In this document: piece by piece, positions 39,130 through 50,615 of the stretch
Layout: every line of letters begins with the position of its first letter
Position numbering within the stretch: position 1 is the stretch's first letter
Source: Melastoma dodecandrum
Lineage: Eukaryota > Streptophyta > Magnoliopsida > Myrtales > Melastomataceae
DNA length: 64,000 bases
Direction: 5' to 3'
NCBI GenBank assembly: GCA_029817715.1
Contig: JARUPY010000083.1
Span: 3,968,001 to 4,032,000 of the forward strand
Notes under the pieces: model-generated
The model's input: only the letters and a program-made list of their open reading frames with translations
Told to the model about the DNA's origin: nothing
Databases searched by the model: none
Program-made: the position numbers and the translations under genes

Positions 39130-39776
39130 TTTAACGATCCCTTCTAAGTGATTGTTAGTACAAGATGCTGAAGAACATAGTTTCATTTTAGAACAACACC
39201 ATCATTATGGGAATGTGCACGCAATAGAAAAATTACGCCAATCTATTGAGGTGTGGTATGCTACAAGTGAATATTTGCGACAAGAAATGAATCCTAATTT
39301 TAGGATGACAGATTCACTTAATCCAGTCCATATAATGTCTTTTTCGGGAGCTAGAGGAAATGCATCTCAAGTGCACCAATTAGTAGGTATGAGGGGATTA
39401 ATGTCAGATCCTCAAGGACAAATGATTGATTTACCTATCCAAAGTAATTTACGAGAAGGGCTGTATTTAACAGAATATATCATTTCTTGCTACGGAGCCC
39501 GAAAAGGGGTTGTGGATAAGGCTGTACGAACCTCGGATGCGGGATATCTTACGCGCCGACTTGTTGAAGTAGTTCAACACATTGTTGTACGTCGAACGGA
39601 TTGTGGAACCGCTCGAGGGGTTGCCGTAAGTCCTCGAAATGGGATAATTCCCGAGTCCGAAAGAATTTTTATTCAAACATTAGTTGGTCGTGTATTAGTA
39701 GAGGATATATATATGGGCTCACGTTGCATCGCCATCCGAAATCAAGATATTGGATTTGGGCTTGTCCATCAATTCG
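39130..39776 (+). pseudogene. rpoC2: Nuclear copy of plastid rpoC2 (NUPT fragment)
   Basis: The frame from about 39152 reads as an internal part of the plastid RNA polymerase beta'' subunit: [60 protein letters not shown] and [20 protein letters not shown]. Only about 210 of more than 1,300 residues are present, without start or natural end. Surrounding DNA is nuclear, so this is a plastid-to-nucleus transfer. The frame is still fully open and runs on through non-plastid sequence to 39925; few substitutions suggest a young insertion. Left and right edges are approximate. It cannot give a working polymerase subunit. Confidence 0.93.
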
Positions 39777-39792
39777 CGCGCCTTGACCCAAA
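39777..39792. repeat. 16-bp direct repeat, right of the plastid insertion
   Basis: Exact copy of 39042-39057, starting at the right edge of the rpoC2 similarity. Confidence 0.85.
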
Positions 39793-40560
39793 ACCGATTC
39801 GGGAAGTCCTCACTTCCAATGACGAACAGCCCTCCCCGCCGCTGCGCCCTTCTCTGACGCTGCCCCACCGCCTTCTCTTTCTTCTGCTGTTGCATGTCAT
39901 TCTCCTCGTTCTCTTTCGTTTTTAATCAGCTTTTAATTTTTTTTATTATATTATAAGGATTATTGGACTCATTATTAGTGACATCACCGATATATTGATG
40001 ATTGATTTAAATTCATCATAATTTTTCAAATTTTTTATTCCCTAGCATTTAAAGTTGAATTTACTTTACCTTAAAATTATTTAGATAATTTTTTTTACTC
40101 TACGCTTAATGCGATTTAAGACGATCGTTCTTCATATACGTTTTAAAAATAATGGGCCGGTGATAATTTGTTCGAGGAACGTGGGAGGGATGGGAAGAGG
40201 GCGAGCAAAGACAAAAGGCGCCAGCAGGCCAAATACCGACGGTTCCCTCCACGTGCACAGCGCGTGGCCTCCCCTCTATAATTGTCGGTTTTCACGACGT
40301 CGTGAGGGAAGTTGATTGCAGGCGGGGATGGGGTTTTGGAATAAGAAGTTGTGTACAGAATATTACAACAATAATAATAAAACAGTTTAAAAATAAATTC
40401 CCAATATCAAGAAAAATAAACAAGAGTTAACATAAAAATTTGGTAAAAGAAAAAGAAGGCAGCAAAGATACAACACCATCCAAAAGTAACAACAACAACA
40501 CGTTCGTCACTGCCGTGGCGATGTTTGTATTGTATGTAGTTGCGGCGAGTGGAATGATCT
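39793..40560. other. Intergenic, 3' side of the NHL gene
   Basis: AT-rich sequence with the probable 3' UTR of the minus-strand NHL gene at its right end. No gene seen. Confidence 0.5.
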
Positions 40561-41319
40561 CTAGAAGGTCCATTTCCATACCTTGACCCGGGAATGAACC
40601 TTGCACCTCGCGCCGGCCGTGGACGCCGTGGCCGTGGCGTTCCCCGAGGGGACGTTCACCGTGATCCCGTCGCAGGTTATTCTGATCCCAACCTTCGGGC
40701 TCTTCAAGCTCCCCATCTTAACCCTGGCCTTCGTGTCCAGCCTCACCACCAGCGGCAGCCCGCCTTTTGCCTCCGATTTCAGCGTGGAGACGGACTGGCT
40801 ATCCAGCTGCTGCCCGTTGCTGGCGATGGAAGCCGACAGCAGGGTGGTGTTCTTGGTCCCGTGGACGAAACCCGGGAGGCTCCCGTCGCCGACGTCGATG
40901 CCGCCCCTCGTGTAGATCGAGATCGACGTCGGGTTGTAGTAGTAGGTGATCTTCTTGTTCGGGTTCCGAGCGGTTATGTTGATGTCGAACTGGGAGGTTA
41001 GGGTGGATGCCGACGAGGAGATGTTGAAGGTGGAAAGCTTGAGGGAGGTCACGGAGAAGGACGGGCGATGAGGGTGGTAGAGGAAGTAGACGACCGCGGA
41101 GGCGACGCCTACGGCCAGGATCAGGACGAGGAGGGTGAAGAAGAGGCAGCAGCAGAAGACGCGGCAGCAACCGCGGGAACGGGACCGGCGGGGACCGGGG
41201 CGGTATGCGGAACCGTTGTTGGGGTAGAACTGGGACTTGGTGGCGGGGAAAGGAGGGGGGCCGCCGCCGGCGCGGGCACCGTTGGCTGCGGTTCTGGAAG
41301 GATACACTTTATCAGCCAT
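40561..41319 (-). CDS. NDR1/HIN1-like (NHL6-like) LEA_2 membrane protein
   Basis: Single-exon gene of 252 residues. The N-terminal 45 residues are proline-, glycine- and arginine-rich and cytosolic; a cysteine patch (GCCRVFCCCLF) leads into one membrane helix of about 23 residues (LLVLILAVGVASAVVYFLY). Then comes the LEA_2/WHy-type beta domain with FNISSSASTLTSQFDINITARNPN written across residues 99-122, NPTSISIYTRG and RVKMGSLKSPKVGIR. NHL proteins sit at the plasma membrane or plasmodesmata and act in defence and osmotic responses. The start ATG at 41319 precedes ADKVYPS, matching the NHL6 type (MADKVYP). The gene is much richer in G and C than its flanks, with GC-ending codons. Several potential N-glycosylation sites (NIS, NIT, NTT, NAT) lie in the beta domain. 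Confidence 0.92.
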   Translation of the reverse strand: MADKVYPSRTAANGARAGGGPPPFPATKSQFYPNNGSAYRPGPRRSRSRGCCRVFCCCLFFTLLVLILAVGVASAVVYFLYHPHRPSFSVTSLKLSTFNISSSASTLTSQFDINITARNPNKKITYYYNPTSISIYTRGGIDVGDGSLPGFVHGTKNTTLLSASIASNGQQLDSQSVSTLKSEAKGGLPLVVRLDTKARVKMGSLKSPKVGIRITCDGITVNVPSGNATATASTAGARCKVHSRVKVWKWTF

Positions 41320-42654
41320 GGGTGCTCTGTCTTCCCCTGCCTCTGTTTTCTTTTGGGGACGGGGATGGGGAGGTGTTTATTTGCTGATATTTGTCGCTGT
41401 TGTTGATGGGATTGGGGGGGAGGGAGGGATTGATGGGATTGTGATGTGAAGACAGAAAGAAAGGGAGTTGGGGTGGCAACAACACTCACGACAGCCCCAC
41501 TCTATCGACCACACCCACAAAAACAAGAATTATATTGGGCAATTGTGTGATGTATGAGTCATGTTTCAACTCACCCCTCTCGACCCAAATTGGATTTGAT
41601 TTATTGACGTCCGGATCCGTGGATTTTGTCGAGAGTAAAACTGGATGAATTGGGGGAAAGTCCCTCTGCTTTTCTTTGCTTGGTTTGGTCATAAACTAAG
41701 GACAGAGATTACAGCCTTTCTTTCTCTATTGTGTTGTGGGCAATGGACGTGAACACTTCACCTCCCATTAGTATTTTCTTTTTCAATAATAATTCGCTTG
41801 AAATCGATATTCCAACCATTTCTTCCCCAGTAAGAAATGTGTGGACGATGACGTTGGATTTTAGTTTAAGCTCACATGGGTTATGTGATTTCGTAAAACG
41901 CTAATTAAGACAGTCAAATGTTTGGGTTTTGGGTTCATCACTAATTCAATCATCATATGAATCAAAGGGAGATAGATTTTTTATAATTAAAGATTTGGTC
42001 ACTTCACCTAACAAAAAAGAGGGTTGGGATATCCCTTTTCTGATACAGTCAGCAAACAAAATAAATAAATTAAATAATCGCTTCTTCTTCTTCTTCTTCG
42101 TCTTCTTCTCTTCTTTACCTTTTTCCTGAAGTATCCTAACTACAACATTTGACATTTGCAACTGCTTTCTCGGAAACAATTCATGTCAGGCTGTCCTAAG
42201 AATAGTTTGACTTCTTTCCCCTCCCCCAATTCGATCCCGTCGAAAATTCCCACACACCCTTTCCATCATCCTCCTCCCTGACTACATTACCCAAACGCAT
42301 GTCCCCGATTTACCAATGGCATGCCCCCACCCCAGGTAAGGCCTAACTGAGATGGGCTGGTTGGACATCATGACCAACCCACAATCAAACCAAATCATAT
42401 TCATTGCATGGACCCATAATCTGCATACAAAACAGGGATGGGGAAAATTACACATTTGCAAACCTAAGGATGGACCCAAAGTGGAGTTACCAAATCCACA
42501 TTAACAACAACACCACACCCAAAAAAAAAAAAAAAACTAAAACTAATCTAAATCCCCCAACCTTGATTCATCAAGCTTAAACGCCGGCATCTTTCCCTAG
42601 CCTTTCTCTCAGGATTTTGACTCCCATGTACCTGCGAGTCATAAGCCAGAGTGG
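41320..42654. other. NHL promoter and 3' region of the HOTHEAD-like gene
   Basis: Holds the upstream region of the minus-strand NHL gene and a (CTT)n run at about 42082-42113. No gene is evident. Confidence 0.5.
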
Positions 42655-44801
42655 TTAAACGTTAATGATATGCCCAAAGCCGCGGTTGATCGATGTAGTT
42701 GGGGTGTCGTGGTTTTGGGGTCGTAAGTACCTTCCCATCATCATGACCGTGGCCTGAGGGTTTGTCCCAGGGGATGCGCTGAAGGTCGAGCCGTCCACGA
42801 CCCTTAACCGGTCCACACCCATGACCCGGTTCTTCCCATCCACTACCTTCCCCACGTGGCAGCCCCCGTGGTAATGCCATATCGTTATGACCGTGTCCCT
42901 GCAGAACTGCTCTAGGGAAGCCGTGTCGTTCATGTGCTTCGGGATGAGGTTCACGTTGGCCCGGACGCTTATGTTTAGGAGCTTCTCGGAGGTCGGCCTG
43001 TCAAGACGGGTGAATCCCGCGAAGTGCTTGGATCGCGCTACCCGCACGGCGAGGCGGATCCCCGCGACGCACCGGCGAAGGTCGTGTGGGTTGCTGAAGT
43101 AGTTGAAGGTGACGGAGGGGTTGTCCTCTGGGTTGGTGTTGACGAGCTTGAGGTCGCCGCTGGATAGTGGGTTGGCGAGCTTCTCGAGGATGAACCCGCC
43201 TTGGAAGACCTCGTATGGGAGGTTGCGCTTGTTTCTGGCGTATGCTTGGATGGCTTCCGGGGTCCTCTGCTTTGGCGGGATGGTCGAAAGCTGCCCGATC
43301 TGGTTTAAGTGGAGAGTATAAAATTGTAAACAATGGTAGCTAGGGTGATCACGATCAATAAAATGTGCTAGTGTCCGTAGGACTACCTCAGCCGAGGCGA
43401 TTCCGTGGTGGCATCGGATGCTATCCATCGACTGCCCGAACCCGCTGCTGGACTCGAGGTAAACCCCGAGCTTCGTAATCCCAACGGTCTGGATCAGCGA
43501 CTGTTTGATGGGACGGTTAGTCGGCATGAAGATGGTGTTCATGGGATTATCGGCCATGCCTTTTCCAACATTCTCGTTGTCAAACACTACAGATATGTTG
43601 AGTTTCTCGAGGTCAGGTTTTGGTCCTATGCCGCTCAGCAGCAGCAACTGAGGGCTCCCGATCGCTCCGCTGGACATTATCACTTCACTCTGCACGTTCC
43701 TGGAAAGGAAGGCATGGTGACGGTTCCCATTCTCATCCTTGAAGACGACTCCTGCCGCTTTCGGCCGTTTTCCTGACGTGTCGAATGCAACCTTTTCCAC
43801 CGTAGCATAGATCAGGACGGTAAGCATGTGAGGATTGGCCGAAGCGAGAAGCTCTGCGGCAGTGTGTCGCCGACCAAACCTGTCAAATATAGTCCCGCCG
43901 AACTTTGTCCCGTAAATATGGTCATAGGTGAAGCCGTTGTAAGGGGAGACCCCTATGTCCAGGAGGCTGTCCCTGAACGCTCTCTGCCACGGCGCGAAAT
44001 CTGGCCGCTGTACGATCTGCTGCTCGACCCATGGGTAAGACTCGTTCACCAGTTGTTCGTCCCATCCAACTTTCCTTATAAACCTGCGCACAGTTGTCAT
44101 AAACAATGTTTTGATTCATCCTTAAACTTTATTTATATAATTGGCCAAGCACTATGCTTAGTAGTTATGTCGTGTGTCAACTCATAATACAAACTCGCCG
44201 AACACTAGTAATTACGTACTCTGGATTCGCCCTAGTGTAGAACCCGGCGTTGATGCAGGATCCGCCACCAAGGACCCTAGCCCTCGAGTTGAGCACGCCG
44301 TCCGTCGACGCGAAGAACTGGGAAGCGGACTCCTTCGAGGTGTCAGCCAGGGTGAGGTGGAAGTTCCCGAGGAAGGAAACGTTAACATTGGTGAATGGAA
44401 CTCCCCCTCTCTCCAACAAGAGGACGCGGAAGTTCCGCGAGAGGGTCGCTGCCAGGGGACACCCGGCCGTCCCGCCCCCCACTACAATGTAGTCGTACCC
44501 GCCATCGACCCCGGACAACGACGAGGAGGGAGAGGAGGAGAATGTGCTCGCCTTCCGGATGAAAGGGTACCTGTACGCCGAGTGACCCGCATTCTCCTTA
44601 CCTGCATATTAGGAGAATGACGATCATGACCACGTAGGGAGTGCCGTCTTCGGCCCCCAGCCGTGAAACAGTAACCTCCCCCCCCTCCCCCCCCACACTC
44701 AAGCAGAACTCACAGAGGCAAATGCAGAACAGGAGGAAGAGACAGAGAGAGTAAAGCGTTATCTGCAGCGGCACCAGATTCAACGATCTAAGTTTCGCCA
44801 T
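42655..44801 (-). CDS. HOTHEAD-like GMC oxidoreductase
   Basis: FAD-dependent glucose-methanol-choline oxidoreductase, secreted or ER-lumenal. The HOTHEAD group acts in cuticle formation and prevents organ fusion; mandelonitrile lyases are relatives. Minus-strand exons: 44801-44714, 44601-44220, 44083-43387 and 43299-42655, giving 603 residues. Exon 1 encodes a signal peptide (LYSLCLFLLFCICLC) and ends at a perfect donor (GTGAGT). Exon 2 has the FAD-binding YDYIVVGGGTAGCPLAATLS and RVLGGGSCINAGFY. Exon 3 has SSGAIGSPQLLLLSGIGP. Exon 4 has GQLSTIPPKQRTPEAIQAY, the active-site IWHYHGGCHVG and DGSTFSASPGTNPQATVMMM. The intron 43300-43386 is 87 bp and open in frame, so a frame-only call would wrongly include it; family sequence runs SAE/IGQLS across it. 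Confidence 0.93.
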
Positions 44802-47680
44802 TGGCGGGCAAGCCCCCAGATGGAAGACAAAAATCCCTAATGGCGAGCGGCCGTCGAAGCGAGGTGTGTCTGGCCGCGGTTGGCCCTTGGTGAGAGTCAA
44901 GAGGGACTTTATATTTACTACACGAGGAGAAGAAGACAAGCAACAGAATGTAACTGCATCGACATTGATGGGTGTTTAGATGTATGTCATTTGGGGGGGG
45001 GGGTGTTAATAACAACAGTACTTAAGGATGTAATTATCAACTAAACCTGCCGTATTTTGGAAGACATGTATTCTCTGTGATAGATGGGCATGACATGGCT
45101 GGCTTTTGGTGTTTTTAAGACAAGGTCCAAGCGAACGTGGATAGAGAGAGGAAGAGAGCGGTAAGAGGGGGAGGGGATTCTGGTGGGTTGGCAATTGAAA
45201 GGATGAAAAAGGCAAGAGATTGAGTGAGGAGTAAATGAGATCATGAATGATGGACAAGTGGGATTGGTTGGGGTTGAAATAACTTCAACTTCAACCCCCC
45301 CTCCCTCAGTAAATTCTCTCCGTGATAATTTTATTGTTAAAATCAGCTTCTCCTTCTCCTTCTTCGTTTTCTTTGAATATGTCTGTCTCATGACCAAATT
45401 GGAATCATTTAGAAAATTGGGTTGTCGTTATTTTTTTAAAAAAATAAAGTCAATGGGATTGATGCATGGGATTTGGAGAAGAGAAGAGAAGAGAAGAGAG
45501 ATTGACTCCGGGGCCATCCACCACCATTAAATATTATTTACCCGGGGGCGGGTGGTGTAATAGTAAGAGCAAAAGAGTACGGATTCTGCCAACAACTGTC
45601 AGAAATTAAATTTACTATTCCTTTTTCTTGGTTGATGGGATTAAATTCTATCATATTGAGTCGTAATCATCTCACTAAAAATGAGTCCCCAAATTGAGGA
45701 GTAAATGGGTTCCTTCTCCTAACATCACAACTTAATGTTACATGGTAGATTCCATCATTCAAGTTCATTTTTTTTTTCTGTTCGACTCATTTAATCATTG
45801 ATCTAACTAACCATCGGACCCATAATTACTGTAAAACTACATAATTTAACACAGCATGCGATTTCAACATTCGGCCAAAATAAGAAAAACTACAATTATT
45901 AAAGCACAATAATAAATAGAAAAACCAGAACAGAATAAATACACATTTAATTACTTCCTAACGAGAAGAAGCAAAAAATGTGTTGGATTTCTAATGTGAA
46001 AGAAAAATTAAATAAGAGAAATTCCATGAAGTTGGGCTGGGGGAGGGAATAACTACACGATGAACCACCCGCATTGAATTCGTCTATATAAAGAAAGTAG
46101 CAACCACGTTCCCCTCCCCCTCGTATTCACATCCCCTAATTAGACCCCCCCCAATTAGAAGTCGCTAGAAACAACCACAATGAATAACAGGAAAAAAATG
46201 GTATGTCTCGATAACCCATGCATGAATCGCCAACAAACCATCAATCAAATGGGCATATGAGTTGGGGTTTTATACGAACCCAATGTCATCTCAAGTACCC
46301 AGATTAAAATATATACTTGAGTTTTGTGGGTTTTAGGACAACACTCGACAGTCATGGTAGGGAACTTAGAAGAAGTTGCACATGCGATCTACATCTCCTA
46401 GTGTTTTCTGGGTCCAGGCTGTATAATATGAATCCCTACCAATTCAATTCGTTTTTTTTCTTGTTCACGAGAATTGAATTGGGTCAAGCCACCCCAACTA
46501 GATAGAAAGAAAGAAAGAAAAAAAAAAATATGTAAAGGTACACAATTTCTTTCCGTAAGGAATTGAGAATACTTTTATGTTGCTACAGAGTGTGTGTGTG
46601 CATAAACTTGTGGCCACTTTCATATCAGAGTTATGGTTCGGATTCATTTATTTCCAACGTATAAGGAGGGGAGGGGTAGGGGTCCAATCCACGTTTCATG
46701 CAGGTGGTCGCCAGGGCAAATTTGTGGCTGTCATTCGTATTCACACCCCCACGCACAGACATGCACCCCTTGCCTGTCCATGAAATTGTAATAACATGGT
46801 ACTGGGGAATAAAACATACATTACACGGTGTCTAGTCTAAGCGACATACCAATTATCAATTTGGATTTAGATGATACGCAAAAGTATGATGGGCAAATTC
46901 TAAAGTTTAGCAACCCCACCCCCCAATAATCCTTAGATATGGCCCCATACATATGGTTATATTTAGTATCGAAAATTTATTATGTTGTATTCGTGCCCTC
47001 TCCCACCACCAAAAAGATGAAAGACTAAGATATGATATGTCAATCTCACATTAAATTTTTCATTAAGTATTCATTAGATTTGTCCCACCTCTATTTCCCT
47101 TTTCATATAGCCTTTGTTTTAGCTCCTTAAGGATGGAGGAAGTGCTCACGAACTGAATACTAAAAGGTGGACAGAGATATGATAGAGATTCACATGGTTG
47201 ACAAGAATCGGCTTCCGAGTTGCTGGTCCTGACGAATGAAATTTTATTAAATAATGATGGTGGTCAATACATATCCGATTTGTCGATCGGCCTTCGTTGC
47301 TGCGGCGGCGGCTGCGGCAGGAGAAGGGTTTCTTTGGTTGGCAAGTAGTGAGGAAACGCCCTGCCGAAGCCGAGCTGTATGTTACTCATATGCTTAAACT
47401 CGGACTAATTCACATCATCAGGCGGGTGCATCATGCAAAGTTCATCAACGGAAGCAAAGGGCGTGGGGGAATTTAATGATTGCTGGGTCCGGTTTCTATT
47501 CAGGTCGGATTGGATTTATTGTTTGCTTTTATGGCAGCTCTCTTCCCATTTATTTGGGTTGGGCCCCTGCAATGCCTCGAAAACAATTCAAAATTACATT
47601 CCCAATATATATAGAGAAAATGAACTAAGGTTAAAAAACACACCCCACTAAAAACATGTAATTTTCCACCAATACATCCC
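44802..47680. other. Long AT-rich intergenic region
   Basis: Upstream of the HOTHEAD-like gene. Contains a G homopolymer near 44992, (AGAAG)n near 45480 and (GAAA)n near 46506. Open frames are short and have no recognisable content. Confidence 0.5.
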
Positions 47681-47689
47681 GCTTCCTCC

Positions 47690-49461
47690 ATTCTGCTACT
47701 TCTTTTCAGATACTTCATAAAGGCATCGAGTCTAAACTCATTCTCCTTAATCCCTCGCTCATTCATTTCAGCATAAAGATCAAGAGTACTCTGTCGTCTT
47801 CCCCTTTTAAAGAACCCGTCAATCGGAGCACCATATGTATAGGCATTCGGCGAAATGTCTTTTGAAAATCATCTCCCTCGTAACAACAACAGCCGTATCG
47901 ATCATTCCTTTCTTTGCGTAGCCACTAATCATTGCAGAGTAGAACCGCTTCCTTCTGCATGTTTTGTCTGCAGCTTCCAGTTTACCCAACTTGCATCTAT
48001 TGCTAAGAAGTGCCGTGTAAGTGACACAATTCGGAACTATATTGCCCTTCAGCATGATCTTGTAAGTGTTGTCAGCTTCATTGAGCTTCCCGAGCTTGAA
48101 GAGTCCATCAGGGAGGTATACATAACCACATCGAATACGATACCTCGGCCAACAATTTGGCTCATGAGTGCCAACGCCTCTTAAGTATCTCCCCGATTTT
48201 AAAGAGAAATGTACAAGAGTTTGAGTAATACAAATTCATTGGACTCGATTCCCATGTCCTCTGTTTCCTTCAAAAGCATCACAGCTTCATCCAATCTACC
48301 ACAATTGCAAAGCCCCGTACATAACTGATATGGAGGAAACAACAGCAGGAAGAAACCCGTTATTCGCCATCTCCTTATACGATGCTAAGGCCTCGTCAAG
48401 TCTTCTATACTTACAGTATCCCTTTATAAGTGCTGCATAAACTAAATCACATTTGCCTGCAAACTGCCGCTAGGTTTTCCATCACCAATTGTAGAATCCC
48501 CTGATATTTCCTCAATAAGCTCGATTTCCCTATAGAAGTCACCATCCCTGACAAACCCATTGATCAGGGTGTTGTTATATGTAAGGACATCAGGGGACAG
48601 CCCGTGCTGGTTCATTTCATCGGCTGACTCCAACCCACGACCCGTGTCCCCAGATCTGCAGAGCCCATTAATTAAAGTGTTAGAGCATAGAACACTCCTC
48701 TCAACTCCTCGCCCACTCAAATTTTCCACAACCCGCTCGCCAGACCCGACCATTCCAACATCACAAATCCCCTTAACCAATGTTCCGCAGGTATAGCCAT
48801 CGAGAGCCAGCCCACGCTTCAACTCTGAGCATAGCCCATACCCGAACTCCACGAACCCTTCTCAACATAACCCAAAAAAGCACGGTGTTGTAACTCACCC
48901 GATCAACTAACCTTAACCCATGCCTAACTAAATTAACAGCCAAACCAACATCTCCCACTTTACACAGGCTGTGAAGCGATACATTGTTAGCAAATAGGCC
49001 GGACGCACTGCAGCTGCTGTCAGGTATTCAAGAATAAAGTAATAGCGCCTGACAGAAAGACGATGTGACGAAGAAAAACATGCAATCACCAGCTTCTACT
49101 GCACCCAGATGATTCCGGCGTCTACAAATTGCCCAACTACGATTTGGAAACAGAGGAAAAGAGCTGCATCACGCGGACGTTCGCTAGATATGAATACCTG
49201 GGATACGAGGCCACTGTATTGAGGCGGTGGATGAGGGAATTGCACGAGCGGAGACCCGGGAGGAGGTCGAGGGAGAGCATGGCGTGATGGGAGTCGATGG
49301 CCGAGGCAAACCTGTTGGCGTTGAGATAGACGTGGGAGAGGGAGCAGAAGGAGGCGTAAAGGTCGCATTTTGACGCAGGCACGAGAAGCTCCGGCGGTGG
49401 AGTAAGAACTGGGTAGCACCTGTGATGCCCAGCTTGTGTTCTGGAGGAAAGGTGGAATCAT
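47690..49461 (-). pseudogene. P-class pentatricopeptide repeat (PPR) gene, decayed
   Basis: PPR proteins bind organelle RNA. On the minus strand, an N-terminal segment from MIPPFLQNTSWASQV (49461) shifts frame to CDLYASFCSLSHVYLNANRF (near 49370), then RSCNSLIHRLNT. Repeats continue in fragments: DRVSYNTVL (near 48900), then 48852-48442 with DGYTCGTLVKGICDVGMV, CSNTLINGLCRSGDTGRGLE and LTYNNTLINGFVRDGDF, and 48055-47819 with PNCVTYTALL. At least three frame changes and several stops break it, and one repeat has an extra codon (YNNTLI). The order of motifs resembles Arabidopsis At5g14770. No functional protein is expected. Confidence 0.8.
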
Positions 49462-50048
49462 GAAGGAGGGTTTATCGAGGGGATGAGTTCCCGCATTTCT
49501 TTTATGAGGGGAGCAGAGTGTGATCGGGCTAAAACGACCGCAACTGAACAGGTCTGTCTGGTCGGACAACATAGGCGGGAGCTGTTTCCTTGGACGATGC
49601 CTTGGGAAAGAGTCTGATTTCAACGCCACTGAAAGGGCCGAGAACTGAAACTACACCTCGAACGGGCCCTCCCCCAAATCTCGATCCGAATTCGCCATTT
49701 CAAAAGATCCCAGAACCCAAGATTCCCCAATCATCGTCGATCGACCTGAAGTTGTCACCCCGGCGAACCTTCGCCATTTGGCATAGCCGTCCAAGCACGG
49801 GATAATCCCACCGCCGCCAACCACCAGCCAATCTCATCTGAAAGAGGTGTTAGGACAGCAAAAAGCACACACCCTACCCCACCCCTTGACCAGTAGTTGG
49901 ATTTCATTGGGAGCTGTCCAGAACAACAGTCTCCACTTAAAATCAATTCACCATACGCCCCCCTCCCCCCCCAAAAACAATCTTCATCCCAAGATTCCGT
50001 CGTTACTCAACCATTCCTTCCCTTCTTCATCTCCGAAAACCCTAAACC
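49462..50048. promoter_or_regulatory. Divergent upstream region of PPR pseudogene and PRA1
   Basis: Between two head-to-head units. Pyrimidine- and C-rich near the PRA1 side. A telo-box AAACCCTAA lies at 50037-50045, three bases before the PRA1 start codon. No TATA box assigned. Confidence 0.5.
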
Positions 50049-50615
50049 ATGACGACCTACGGCGCGATCCCAACCTCCTCGTCCTCAATTGACTCCCCTG
50101 GCGGCTTCATCTCCCGTGCCAAGGACCGGATCAGGTCCAACCTCGCCGAGTGTCGCCCCTGGCGACAGATGCTGGACTACCACGCCATCGGTGTCCCCTC
50201 CAGCTTCCACGACGCCCTCTCTCGCCTGAGGACCAACTTCGCCTACTTCCGGACGAACTACGCCATCGTGGTCCTCCTAATCCTGCTCCTCAGCCTGCTA
50301 TGGCACCCGATCTCGCTCATCGTGCTCGTCGTAATGATGGCGGCCTGGCTCTTCCTCTACTTCCTGAGGGACGAGCCGCTGGCCGTGTTCGGGCGGACGA
50401 TCGACGACAGGGTGGTGCTTGGGGTACTGTCGGTGCTGACGCTGGTGTTCCTGTTCCTGACCAACGCGACGGTCAACATCGTGGTGGCGCTGCTGATCGG
50501 GGCGGTTGTGGTCGTCCTCCACGGCGTGTTCCGACGTACGGAGGACCTGGGGGATGAGGAGGGGGCGGGGGATACACGTGGATTGATGGCAACCGTCGGA
50601 TCGTCCTCGTCGTGA
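50049..50615 (+). CDS. PRA1-family protein (prenylated Rab acceptor)
   Basis: Intronless, 188 residues. PRA1 proteins are small ER, Golgi and endosome membrane proteins that bind prenylated Rab GTPases and take part in vesicle sorting. The start MTTYGAIPTSSSS is like the PRA1.F group. The PRA1 domain shows RPWRQMLDYHAIGVPSSFHD, then RLRTNFAYFRTNYAIV, and four hydrophobic segments in two pairs (near residues 74-90, 92-108, 124-139 and 142-160). The spacer RDEPLAVFGRTIDDRVVLGVL is characteristic. The tail is acidic and serine-rich. The codons are very GC-rich at third positions, unlike the AT-rich flanks. Absence of introns is normal for this family. Confidence 0.95.
   Translation: MTTYGAIPTSSSSIDSPGGFISRAKDRIRSNLAECRPWRQMLDYHAIGVPSSFHDALSRLRTNFAYFRTNYAIVVLLILLLSLLWHPISLIVLVVMMAAWLFLYFLRDEPLAVFGRTIDDRVVLGVLSVLTLVFLFLTNATVNIVVALLIGAVVVVLHGVFRRTEDLGDEEGAGDTRGLMATVGSSSS

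Noticed and set aside
39152..39925. 257-residue open frame as a functional gene
   Set aside because: Its content is an internal piece of plastid rpoC2 that runs into unrelated sequence; no start, no complete domain.
42631..42660. tRNA-like D-arm (GCCAGAGTGGTTAAAC)
   Set aside because: No acceptor stem, anticodon arm or T-arm at the right spacing.
50150..50557. 135-residue frame overlapping PRA1, and its antisense frames
   Set aside because: Shadows of a GC-rich coding region; PRA1 motifs are in the 50049-50615 frame.
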